NCBI RefSeq assembly: GCF_048820915.1
Contig: NZ_JBMERR010000004.1
Span: 1-64,000, forward strand
Direction: 5' to 3'
Length of the DNA stretch: 64,000 bases
Origin: Cribrihabitans_A pelagius
GTDB lineage: Bacteria > Pseudomonadota > Alphaproteobacteria > Rhodobacterales > Rhodobacteraceae
Shown here: in pieces, positions 6,873 through 15,006 of the stretch
Layout: every line of letters begins with the position of its first letter
Position numbering within the stretch: position 1 is the stretch's first letter
The notes under the pieces: model-generated
The model's input: the letters and a program-made list of their open reading frames with translations, nothing else
Databases searched by the model: none
Told to the model about the DNA's origin: nothing
Position numbers and translations under genes: made by a program

Positions 6873-8165
6873 ATGTCAGATGCTCCGGCCTATGGCTTTG
6901 ACACCTTGCAGATCCACGCCGGCGCCAAGCCGGACCCGGCCACCGGCGCGCGCCAGACGCCGATCTACCAGACCACATCTTATGTGTTCCGCGACGCCGA
7001 CCACGCCGCCGCGCTGTTCAACCTTCAGGAAGTGGGCTTCATCTACTCGCGCCTGACCAACCCCACCGTCGCAGTGCTGCAGGAACGCATCGCCACGCTG
7101 GAAGGCGGCGTCGGCGCGGTCTGCTGCTCCTCGGGCCATGCGGCGCAGATCATGGCGCTGTTCCCGCTGATGGGGCCGGGCTGCAACGTCATCGCCTCGA
7201 CGCGGCTTTACGGCGGCACCATCACCCAGTTCAGCCAGACCATCAAACGTTTCGGCTGGTCGGCTAAATTTGTCGACACCGACGATCTGGAGGCGGTGAA
7301 GGCCGCAATCGACGAGAACACCCGCGCCGTGTTCTGCGAATCCATCGCCAACCCCGGCGGGTATGTGACCGACATCCCCGCGCTGGCCGGAATTTCCGAC
7401 GCGGCGGGCATTCCGCTGATCGTCGACAACACCTCGGCAACGCCCTACTTGTGCACCCCGATTGCCCAGGGCGCCACGCTGGTCGTCCATTCCACCACCA
7501 AATACCTCACCGGCAACGGCACCGTGACCGGCGGCTGCGTGGTGGACTCGGGCAAGTTCGACTGGTCGGCCAGCGATAAGTTCCCCTCGCTCGCAGCCCC
7601 CGAGCCGGCCTATCATGGGCTCAAGTTCCACGAGACCTTCGGGCCGCTGGCCTTCACCTTCCACAGCATCGCCATCGGCCTGCGCGATCTCGGCATGACG
7701 ATGAACCCGCAGGGCGCGCATTACACGCTGATGGGGATCGAGACGCTGTCGCTGCGGATGCGCAAGCATTGCGAAAACGCCGAAAAGGTGGCGGGCTGGC
7801 TGGAGCAAGACGCCCGTGTCGATTATGTCACCTACGCCGGGCTGCCCTCCTCGCCCTATTACGAGCGCGCCAAGGAGCACTACCCCAAGGGCACCGGCGG
7901 GCTGTTCACCTTTGCGGTGAAGGGCGGCTACGAGGCCTGCATCAAGCTGGTGGATTCGCTGGAGATCTTCAGCCATGTGGCGAACCTCGGCGACACCCGC
8001 TCGCTGATCATCCACTCGGCCTCCACCACCCACCGCCAGCTCACGCCGGAGCAGCAGGAAGCTGCGGGTGCCGGGCCGGGTGTGGTGCGTATCTCGATCG
8101 GCATCGAGGATGCGGACGACCTGATCCGCGATCTCGACCAAGCCCTGGCCAAGGCCTGCGGCTGA
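6873..8165 (+). CDS. metY: O-acetylhomoserine sulfhydrylase (PLP-dependent)
   Basis: This 430-residue enzyme of the Cys/Met-metabolism PLP family converts O-acetylhomoserine and sulfide to homocysteine (direct sulfhydrylation in methionine synthesis). The PLP lysine is Lys210 in STTKYLTG. Other family marks are YSRLTNPT near residue 58, the cofactor aspartate in VDNTSATPY, and the C-terminal SLIIHSASTTHRQL motif. The length is typical for MetY and longer than MetB/MetC. GGGAG lies before the ATG. A strong terminator at 8190 follows, so it is probably monocistronic. Confidence 0.93.
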   Translation: MSDAPAYGFDTLQIHAGAKPDPATGARQTPIYQTTSYVFRDADHAAALFNLQEVGFIYSRLTNPTVAVLQERIATLEGGVGAVCCSSGHAAQIMALFPLMGPGCNVIASTRLYGGTITQFSQTIKRFGWSAKFVDTDDLEAVKAAIDENTRAVFCESIANPGGYVTDIPALAGISDAAGIPLIVDNTSATPYLCTPIAQGATLVVHSTTKYLTGNGTVTGGCVVDSGKFDWSASDKFPSLAAPEPAYHGLKFHETFGPLAFTFHSIAIGLRDLGMTMNPQGAHYTLMGIETLSLRMRKHCENAEKVAGWLEQDARVDYVTYAGLPSSPYYERAKEHYPKGTGGLFTFAVKGGYEACIKLVDSLEIFSHVANLGDTRSLIIHSASTTHRQLTPEQQEAAGAGPGVVRISIGIEDADDLIRDLDQALAKACG

Positions 8166-8189
8166 GCCGCACCCGGTAAAGTCACATAT

Positions 8190-8217
8190 GGCCGGGCGCG
8201 CGCGTGCCCGGCCTTTT
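8190..8217 (+). terminator. Rho-independent terminator after metY
   Basis: GGCCGGGC (8190-8197) pairs perfectly with GCCCGGCC (8206-8213) and is followed by TTTT. It lies between convergent metY and the SIMPL gene. Confidence 0.75.
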
Positions 8218-8232
8218 GTGTTGCCGCAGGCT

Positions 8233-8949
8233 CTATTCGGCTGCGGGCTCCAGCAGGTCGAAGACCACGGTGACACTGTGGGTGAAGCTCAGCTCGCCCG
8301 CCTCCACCGGCATCGCATCCGCCATCGCCATCTCCCGCGCCATCATCGGCCGCCCGCCGCCGCCGCCGTTTTCGCTGATCGAGCGCACCGGCCCCAGCTG
8401 CATCTCCGCCGCCTCGGCCAGCTGCCGCGCCTTGCGCATCGCGTCACGCACCGCATCGCCGCGGATCTTGTCCTTCACGGCCGTAGGGTCGCCGACGGCA
8501 AAAGTCAAACCCTGGAACTGGTTCGCCCCGGCGCTCAGCACCTCATCCAGCACCGTGCCAAGCCGCTCCAGATCGCGTACCCGCACCAGCAGCGTGTTGG
8601 AGGCCTCGAACCCGGTGATCTCCCGCCGGTGGCCCTCGCCCTGGGCGCGGGATTGGCTCCAGACCGGATGCATGGCGATGCTCTGGGTCTGCATGTCCTC
8701 CGGCTGAATGCCCGCCAGTTTCAAATCGGCAATCACTGCACTCATCGCGTCCGAGACTGCCGCCATCGCCTCCGCCGCCTCTGCCGCTTCCTCGGTCACG
8801 CCCAGCGTGATGGTGGCCAGCTCCGGCGCCACCTGCGCCCGGCTCTCACCCGTCACTGTCACTTGCCGCAGCGGCAGCTCTTCTGCCGAAAGACCGGGCG
8901 CGGCCAGGGCCAAGGCAAGGGCGGCGGCCAGAAGTCCTTGTGGTTTCAT
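8233..8949 (-). CDS. SIMPL-domain (DUF541) periplasmic protein
   Basis: This 238-residue protein has a signal peptide (MKPQGLLAAALALALAAPGL, cleavage near SAEE), so it is exported. The mature part matches the SIMPL/DUF541 domain: VTVTGES near the start, an Ala/Glu-rich helix, then IQPEDMQTQSIA, FEASNTLLVRV and a C-terminal TVVFDLL strand. The family includes oxidative-stress-linked periplasmic proteins, but no enzymatic role is established. A Gly stretch (GGGGG) before the last third is a flexible loop. It is convergent with metY and divergent from the gene at 9141. Confidence 0.85.
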   Translation of the reverse strand: MKPQGLLAAALALALAAPGLSAEELPLRQVTVTGESRAQVAPELATITLGVTEEAAEAAEAMAAVSDAMSAVIADLKLAGIQPEDMQTQSIAMHPVWSQSRAQGEGHRREITGFEASNTLLVRVRDLERLGTVLDEVLSAGANQFQGLTFAVGDPTAVKDKIRGDAVRDAMRKARQLAEAAEMQLGPVRSISENGGGGGRPMMAREMAMADAMPVEAGELSFTHSVTVVFDLLEPAAE

Positions 8950-9140
8950 GCGAAATGCTCCTTCTCAATGCCTCCCCTAGATGGGAGCGGCAAACCCCCG
9001 CTTGCAAGATGGCTGGCCCGTCTTTTCCTTTAACTCGGCAGGGAGCTGCTTTAAGGTCTGCCCGCAAGGCCCGGGGCGCGCGGTACAGGCAATGTCAGAC
9101 CGGCACGGGCGGCAAGGATTTGGATGGTTTGACCGCACTT

Positions 9141-11705
9141 ATGACACCGGGCTTCGCTCTCTTTCTGTATCCCGAAAGCATCACCCTGCGCGCCCGCACC
9201 AATGAGAGCGGCTGGCAGGACGTCGGCAGCACGCGTTTTGCGGTGCCGGATCTGCCTGGCGCGCTGGCGGCGCTGCGGGAAAAGGCGCAGGCCGACGGGC
9301 CTGACGCCCTGCAGTGTGCATTGGTGCTGCCCGCGGAGATGATCCGCCATCTCACTATCGAAACCGGCGAGGTTGATACCGTCGAACGGCGCGCGCAGGC
9401 GGAGAAGGCGCTGGAAGGCGCAACGCCCTATGCGGTGGCGGAGCTGGTCTTCGACATTAGCGCGGAAGGCGCGCTAACCCATATCGCCGCCGCCGCGAAG
9501 GAGACGCTGGCCGAGGCCGAGGGCTTTGCCCGCGCCCATGGCTTCACCCCGGTCAGCTTCACTGCCGAAGCGGAAGGCACCGCTTTCAAGCAGCCGCCGG
9601 TCTTCGGCCAGTGCAAGGCAGTCGAGGCCGCCGGCCAACGCCCGGCCGCGGACGTGCAGGAGGAGGCACAGGCACTCGAGGCGCCTGCCGCGCGCTCCTC
9701 TGACGCCGCTGAACCCGCTGAACCCACTGAACCGGCCGCGGCACAGGAAGCGGAGGCACAGCCCCTGCCGCCTGCCCCGCCCGCACCCGGCGCTGAAGTC
9801 ACGGACGCGGCCGCGCCGGCGAATGCCGCCGGGCCGGAAGACCCGGCACCTGCGCCGGACGCTGTCCTCACGCCCGCAGCGCAGTCTGACAGCCAGGCCG
9901 CAGCGGATCAGGCCAGCCCGGCCCCTGCCGCTGTCCCCGAACCCAATGCGGACCCCGGCTTCACAAGCCGCCGCAGCAAACCCAAGGAGACGCAGGCCCC
10001 GGCCCAGCCCGCCGCCCCGCGCAAGGCGGCGGCCGCGCCCGCCATCCCGCCCGCGCCGGAGCTTTCGGCACCGGGCACCGCTCAGGCGCCGTCGGCTCCC
10101 GCGCCTGCCGCCATCCCGCCGGCCCCCGGCCTGTCCGCGCCTGTCAAGGCTGCGCGGACCACGCCCCGTCCTGCCCCGGCACAGCCGGCCGCTCCCGCGG
10201 CTGCGACGCCGGTGCCGCCGCCTTCCGCAGTTTCCGCGGCGAAACTTTTGCAAGCCCCCAGCGCAAAACCCGCAATGGAAAACACCGCCTCGGAAGCCCG
10301 CGCGCCCGCGCAGCCGCTCGCCCGGTTCCTTCCGGCAGCCCTGCGTGGCCTGCCCCGCTCGCGCAGTTTGACGCTGTCCGCGCTGGTGCTGCTGGCGGTC
10401 ACGGGGGTCTCAGTGATGGCCCTGGTCTCCGGCAGCGGCCCCGAGGAGTCCGCCAGCCGCAGCACCACGCCGGACGCCGGCCCTGCAATGGCAGCGGATG
10501 CCGGCAGCAGCCGCCTGTCAGGCGCCAGCGGCGCCGAGGGCGGGGAAGAACCGCCGATTGCCCCGCAGGTGGGCGTTCTGGCCGACCTGCCCGACCCGGG
10601 CCTGCGCGAAACGGGCGAGAGTGCGGACGGTGCCGATCCGGACGCGCCGCAGAACGGCGAGCTGGCCTTTGAGGCCGACAGCGTTGAGACCAGCGCCCCG
10701 GAAGAGGCTGAAACAGCAGCTGAAGCCAGGGACCCGGAGCAGCTCGCCTTCACCCGCGCCGCGCAATATGCTGCCACCGGCATCTGGCAATCGCCGCCGG
10801 AAATCGCCGCCCCCGCCGCCCCCGCGGGCCCCGAGGCAGGCTCTGACGGCATCTTTGTCGCCTCCATCGACAATGGCGAGCTGTCGCAGGACGCCGTGGC
10901 GCTGCCGCCGGCGGAGAGCTTTGCCGCCGACACCGCACCGGACTCGCGCGCTTCCCCGGCCGCACCCGGCTCCACCTTCGAACTTGACGCGCGCGGTCTG
11001 GTCAAAGCCACGCCCGAGGGCGCTCTGAACCCTGACGGAATCAGAGTCTACCTAGGCCGCCCCAAGGTCGTGCCGCCGCGGACGCCAGACCGCCCCGACC
11101 CGGCCTCCGAAGCCGCTGCCGAGACCGCCGCGCGCGACCTTGTGCTGTCGCAAAAACGCCCGCGCGCGCGGCCGGCCGACCTGGCCGAGACGGCCGAACG
11201 CGCGCAGCTCGGCGGGTTCAGCCGCGCCGAATTGGCCACGCTGCGCCCGCGCCCGCGCCCTGCCAGCCTGAAACCCGCCAACGAGGACCGGCTGCCCGCC
11301 ACCGCCCAGGCGGTGCGCAGCTCGCCGGTTCCGCGCGCCCGGCCTGCAAACTTCGCCAACCTGGTCGACCGCGCCCGCCGCAATGCGGCCAACGCCGCCA
11401 GCACGGTGCAAGCGGCCGCCGTGCCCGCCGCCGCCGCGGCACCGGCGCCGCGCATCCCCTCCAGCGCCTCGGTTGCCCGCCGCGCCACCACCGGAAACGC
11501 CATCAACCTGCGCAAGCTGAACCTGATCGGCGTTTACGGCACGCCCTCCGACCGCCGCGCCCTCGTCCGCCTGCCCTCGGGCCGCTACAAGAAGGTGAAA
11601 GTGGGCGACCGCATCGACGGCGGCCGGGTGATCGCGATCGGCGAAAGCCAGCTGCAATACCAGAAGAGCGGCCGCAACCGGACCCTGGAGATGCCGAACA
11701 GCTGA
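9141..11705 (+). CDS. Large Pro/Ala-rich bitopic membrane protein with a GspC/PilP-like C-terminal domain
   Basis: This 854-residue protein has four parts. A cytoplasmic N-terminal domain (about 1-150) starts MTPGFALFLYPESITLRAR and resembles actin-like GspL/PilM-type platform proteins. A very long Pro/Ala/Glu-rich linker follows. One membrane helix lies at about 409-432 (LSALVLLAVTGVSVMALV). A second disordered Arg/Pro-rich linker ends in a compact domain (about 787-853: NLIGVYGTPSDRRALVRLPS, KVGDRIDGG) like the GspC/PilP periplasmic domain. Such proteins occur in rhodobacterial genomes, sometimes called IF-2-like because of the linker. The role is unknown; an envelope platform function is inference. 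The open frame extends up to 8940, but 9141 is the first start with domain homology. Confidence 0.65.
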   Translation: MTPGFALFLYPESITLRARTNESGWQDVGSTRFAVPDLPGALAALREKAQADGPDALQCALVLPAEMIRHLTIETGEVDTVERRAQAEKALEGATPYAVAELVFDISAEGALTHIAAAAKETLAEAEGFARAHGFTPVSFTAEAEGTAFKQPPVFGQCKAVEAAGQRPAADVQEEAQALEAPAARSSDAAEPAEPTEPAAAQEAEAQPLPPAPPAPGAEVTDAAAPANAAGPEDPAPAPDAVLTPAAQSDSQAAADQASPAPAAVPEPNADPGFTSRRSKPKETQAPAQPAAPRKAAAAPAIPPAPELSAPGTAQAPSAPAPAAIPPAPGLSAPVKAARTTPRPAPAQPAAPAAATPVPPPSAVSAAKLLQAPSAKPAMENTASEARAPAQPLARFLPAALRGLPRSRSLTLSALVLLAVTGVSVMALVSGSGPEESASRSTTPDAGPAMAADAGSSRLSGASGAEGGEEPPIAPQVGVLADLPDPGLRETGESADGADPDAPQNGELAFEADSVETSAPEEAETAAEARDPEQLAFTRAAQYAATGIWQSPPEIAAPAAPAGPEAGSDGIFVASIDNGELSQDAVALPPAESFAADTAPDSRASPAAPGSTFELDARGLVKATPEGALNPDGIRVYLGRPKVVPPRTPDRPDPASEAAAETAARDLVLSQKRPRARPADLAETAERAQLGGFSRAELATLRPRPRPASLKPANEDRLPATAQAVRSSPVPRARPANFANLVDRARRNAANAASTVQAAAVPAAAAAPAPRIPSSASVARRATTGNAINLRKLNLIGVYGTPSDRRALVRLPSGRYKKVKVGDRIDGGRVIAIGESQLQYQKSGRNRTLEMPNS

Positions 11706-11895
11706 CCCCGCCCCGCGGCGCTTCCCGCGCGCAGGCGCAACCCGCCAGACCGCAGCAAAAAACCGGACCCGCATCGCAGGCCCGGCCGATCCCGAGGGAC
11801 ATGGCACCGGTTTGGACGGTGCCGGGGATCTCGGCGCTGGGGGACCGAAGGCCGGGGGGGACGTGGCCCCCGGTCCCGGCGCCTAACCCGCCGCC
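11706..11895. other. Intergenic region between convergent genes
   Basis: No gene is seen. A GC hairpin (about 11852-11880, CCGGGGGG pairing with CCCCCGG) lies just past the hpd stop but lacks a T run, so termination here is uncertain. Confidence 0.4.
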
Positions 11896-12996
11896 TTACC
11901 CGGCGGCTTCGATCTCGCCGTTTTCGATCTGCTCGCGCTCGATCGATTCAAACAGCGCCTTGAAGTTGCCTTCGCCAAAGCCGTCATCGCCCTTGCGCTG
12001 AATGAACTCGAAGAAGATCGGCCCGATCACGGTCTTCGAGAAGATTTGCAGCAGGATCCTGGTCTCGCCGCCATCGACCACGCCTTCGCCATCGATCAGG
12101 ATGCCGTGTTTCTTCATCCGCTCGAGCGGTTCCTCGTGGCCTTGCACGCGCTCATGGCTCATGTCGTAATAGGCTTCCGGCGGCGGCGGCATAAAGGTGA
12201 TGCCGCGGGCCGAGATCTCGTCGGTCGAATCATAGATGTTCTCGCTGCCCACGGCGATGTGCTGGATGCCCTCGCCCTTGTACTTCTTGAGATAGGCGAC
12301 GATCTGCCCGGTCTCGCCGCGGTCCTCGTTGATCGGGATGCGGATGCGGCCGCAGGGCGAAGTCAGGGCGCGGCTGAACAGGCCGGTGTACTTGCCCTGG
12401 ATATCGAAGAAGCGGATCTCCTTGAAGTTGAACAGCTTTTCGTAGAACTTGAACCACTTGTCCATGTTGCCCTTGTAGACATTGTGGGTCAGGTGATCGA
12501 GGTAGTAGAAGCCGACGCCGCGCGGCTTGGACTGCTTCAGCCATTCGAACTCCGCGTTATAGGGCGAGGTCTCGTAATACTGGTCGATGAAGTAGATCAG
12601 CGAGCCGCCGATACCCTTGATCGCGGGCACGTCCATGGTCTTGCCGGGGCCCTCGTAAGGCTCGGCGCCCTTGGAGACGGCATGGTCGAAGGCTTTCTGC
12701 GCATCCGCCACGCGCCAGCCCATAGCCGGGGCGCAGGGGCCGTGCTCGGCCACGAACTGCTCGGCAAAGCTGCCGGGTTCGGCGTTCAGGATGTAGGTGA
12801 TGTCGCCCTGCTGCCACAGCTCGATACCGGGTTTGTCCTTATGGCGGCCGACCAGCTCATAGCCCATCTTGGTGAACAGGCCGCGCAGCTCCTGCGGCTC
12901 GGGGCTGGCGAATTCGACAAACTCGAACCCGTCGGTGCCGGCCGGGTTCTCTTCGGTGATCTCGGATTTCGGGGCGTTGTGCGGGAACGGGCCCAT
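11896..12996 (-). CDS. hpd: 4-hydroxyphenylpyruvate dioxygenase
   Basis: This 366-residue non-haem iron enzyme converts 4-hydroxyphenylpyruvate to homogentisate in tyrosine catabolism. The metal triad is visible as His168 (YLDHLTHNV), His246 (GIQHIAVGS) and Glu330 (FFEFIQRKG). Two vicinal-oxygen-chelate halves are present and the length is normal. The divergent Lrp/AsnC gene starts 168 nt upstream, a common arrangement in which the regulator controls hpd in response to an aromatic or amino acid. No homogentisate dioxygenase gene is in the window. Confidence 0.95.
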   Translation of the reverse strand: MGPFPHNAPKSEITEENPAGTDGFEFVEFASPEPQELRGLFTKMGYELVGRHKDKPGIELWQQGDITYILNAEPGSFAEQFVAEHGPCAPAMGWRVADAQKAFDHAVSKGAEPYEGPGKTMDVPAIKGIGGSLIYFIDQYYETSPYNAEFEWLKQSKPRGVGFYYLDHLTHNVYKGNMDKWFKFYEKLFNFKEIRFFDIQGKYTGLFSRALTSPCGRIRIPINEDRGETGQIVAYLKKYKGEGIQHIAVGSENIYDSTDEISARGITFMPPPPEAYYDMSHERVQGHEEPLERMKKHGILIDGEGVVDGGETRILLQIFSKTVIGPIFFEFIQRKGDDGFGEGNFKALFESIEREQIENGEIEAAG

Positions 12997-13163
12997 GCTG
13001 GTTCTCCTTATGGCCGGGGTCGGCTGGAACAGCCTGCCGGGGTGGCTTTTGCTGCATCGAGAATACCAAATTTCAGATGCAGAGTTTGCGCGTTCTTGCT
13101 ATTATCCTGCGTGGTTTTCGCGTGTTTCCCGCGTGAAATGGCTAAAAAACGGAGAGTTTCCGC

Positions 13164-13619
13164 ATGCTTGATCCGGCCGATCTGAAGCTCCTCGCCGCTC
13201 TGCAGAAAGACGCGCATCTGACTGCGCAGGAACTGGGCGAGCTGCTCAACCTGTCGTCCAGCCAGGCCGGGCGGCGCCGTCAGCGGCTCGAGGCGGAGGG
13301 GTATATCACCGGCTATGCCGCGCGGCTCGATCCGGCCCGGCTGGGGTTGTCGGTGCAGGGGTTCATCCAGGTGCATCTCGCCAGCCACGGCCCGGCACAA
13401 TCGGCGGGCTTTGCCCGGCTGGTCGCCAGCCGTGCTGAAATCACCTCGGCCTGGACGATGACAGGCGAGGCCGATTACCTGCTGCGCGTCTACTGCCCCG
13501 GGCTGCAGGCGCTCAATACGCTGATCCATGAAGTCCTGCTGCCGCATCCCGGCGTTGCGCGGGTGCAGAGCCAGATCGTCATGGCGCAGTTAAAACAGGA
13601 CGGGCCGCTGCCGACTTAA
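13164..13619 (+). CDS. Lrp/AsnC-family transcriptional regulator
   Basis: This 151-residue protein has the Lrp winged helix at about residues 3-60 (DPADLKLLAALQKDAHLTAQ and LNLSSSQAGRRRQRLEAEG) and the RAM ligand/oligomer domain afterwards (VQGFIQVHL, and TGEADYLLRV near residue 100). It is divergent from hpd, so it is most likely the hpd activator/repressor, with the 12997-13163 gap carrying the operators. That gap is AT-richer than its surroundings but I see no clear consensus site. The amino-acid effector is unknown. Confidence 0.85.
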   Translation: MLDPADLKLLAALQKDAHLTAQELGELLNLSSSQAGRRRQRLEAEGYITGYAARLDPARLGLSVQGFIQVHLASHGPAQSAGFARLVASRAEITSAWTMTGEADYLLRVYCPGLQALNTLIHEVLLPHPGVARVQSQIVMAQLKQDGPLPT

Positions 13620-13649
13620 CCCTCCGCAAAGATTCCGCCCTTATGAGTG

Positions 13650-14903
13650 ATGGCAAAGAAACTCACACAAGTGGAACGTGCCGTGTCTTTCGTTGACCGC
13701 CGAATCGAACAACGTCCATCCAGCGGGGAGGCTCCTTTTGCTCTGAACGAGGTGTTCTTCTCCAGAACAGACTCGCGCGGGGTGATCGAGGCCGGTAACT
13801 ACGTGTTCCGCCGTGTCGGGGCTTTCGAATGGGAAGAACTCCTTGGTTCGCCGCACAAGGTGATCCGCCACCCCGACATGCCCAAAGGCGTGTTTTCGCT
13901 GTTCTGGGACCTCATCCAGAAAGGCGAAACCATCGGCGCCTACGTGAAGAATCGCGCCAAGGACGGGCTGTATTACTGGGTCTTTGCCGTTGTGGTGCCC
14001 TGGGGCGACGGTTATCTTTCGGCCCGGGTCAAGCCGACCAGCGCGCTGTTTCCCAAGGTGCGCGATTTCTACGCGCAGCTGCTCAAGCGTGAAAAGGATG
14101 AAGGCCTGAAACCAGCCGACAGCGCGGAGGTGATGCTGGATTGGCTGCGCAGCCACGGCTACGAGAGCTACCACCAGTTTGCGGTCGAAGCGCTCAGCCA
14201 GGAGCTGGTCTCCCGCGACAAAGGGCTCGGCAACCCGCCGGACGCAAAGATCTCCGACCTGAACCTGATGCTGGAGAACGCCGACAAGCTGGTGGCGGAG
14301 ACCGAAGGCCTGATCACCGATTTCGACGCCATGCACACGATCCCCCACAATCTGCGGGTGCTTGCGTCGCGGATCGAGCCGTCAGGCGGGCCGGTCACCG
14401 TGCTGTCGCAGAATTATGGCTCGATGTCGCGGGAAATGTCGGACTGGTTCGCCGCCCATGTGATGGGCGAAGACAGCAATTTCGCCAAGATCAAATCCTC
14501 CGTCAGCGCCAGCCTGTTTGTCGAGGGCATGGCCCGCATCCTCTCCGAGTGCCATGAGCAGCTGAAGAAGGAGCGCCGCGACCTCGGCGGCGTCGACATG
14601 GATTCCGAGCGCAAGATCCTTGCCGATATCGTCGGCAGCCAGCTGGAGCGCGCGGCCGCCGGGATCGCGGAGGTGGAGCGGGAGGCGGAACGCATCACGA
14701 GCGCCTGCCAGATCATGCACCGCCACTTCCTCGGCCTTAGCTCGACCCGGGTGCTCTTGAAGATCGAAAGCGCGCGGCTGCCGGAATCGGGCGGCACCCT
14801 GGCCGACATCATCGACCAGCTCGGCGGCTTCCAGGAGCGGATCTCGCGGCGGCTGGACCGGATCGGCAAGCTCAGCACCGAAATCCGCTTGATGGAGCAG
14901 TAA
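13650..14903 (+). CDS. PAS-domain sensor protein (Aer-like N-terminus, no histidine kinase)
   Basis: The ATG at 13650 gives 417 residues; a GTG one codon earlier is also possible. Residues about 35-130 form a PAS domain of the Aer type (FSRTDSRGVI, VIRHPDMPKGVFSLFWDLIQ, GDGYLSARVKP). The rest is helical with coiled-coil character and no membrane segment, kinase, GGDEF or classical chemoreceptor hairpin. It therefore resembles soluble redox/oxygen-sensing PAS proteins that partner with other signalling proteins. A flavin cofactor would be expected by analogy with Aer. The signalling partner is not in the window. Confidence 0.75.
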   Translation: MAKKLTQVERAVSFVDRRIEQRPSSGEAPFALNEVFFSRTDSRGVIEAGNYVFRRVGAFEWEELLGSPHKVIRHPDMPKGVFSLFWDLIQKGETIGAYVKNRAKDGLYYWVFAVVVPWGDGYLSARVKPTSALFPKVRDFYAQLLKREKDEGLKPADSAEVMLDWLRSHGYESYHQFAVEALSQELVSRDKGLGNPPDAKISDLNLMLENADKLVAETEGLITDFDAMHTIPHNLRVLASRIEPSGGPVTVLSQNYGSMSREMSDWFAAHVMGEDSNFAKIKSSVSASLFVEGMARILSECHEQLKKERRDLGGVDMDSERKILADIVGSQLERAAAGIAEVEREAERITSACQIMHRHFLGLSSTRVLLKIESARLPESGGTLADIIDQLGGFQERISRRLDRIGKLSTEIRLMEQ

Positions 14904-15006
14904 GCCAGCGCGCCCGGCCCAGGCCGGGCACAATACCGCCTGCCGGGCGCGAAGCGCGGCGGGAAAGCCATTGCATTCGCCCCAGCCCGCGCGCGATACC
15001 TGTTTT

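Noticed and set aside
6876..8276. 466-residue open frame antisense to metY
   Set aside because: It mirrors metY exactly, has His/Arg/Gly-rich shadow composition and no family pattern.
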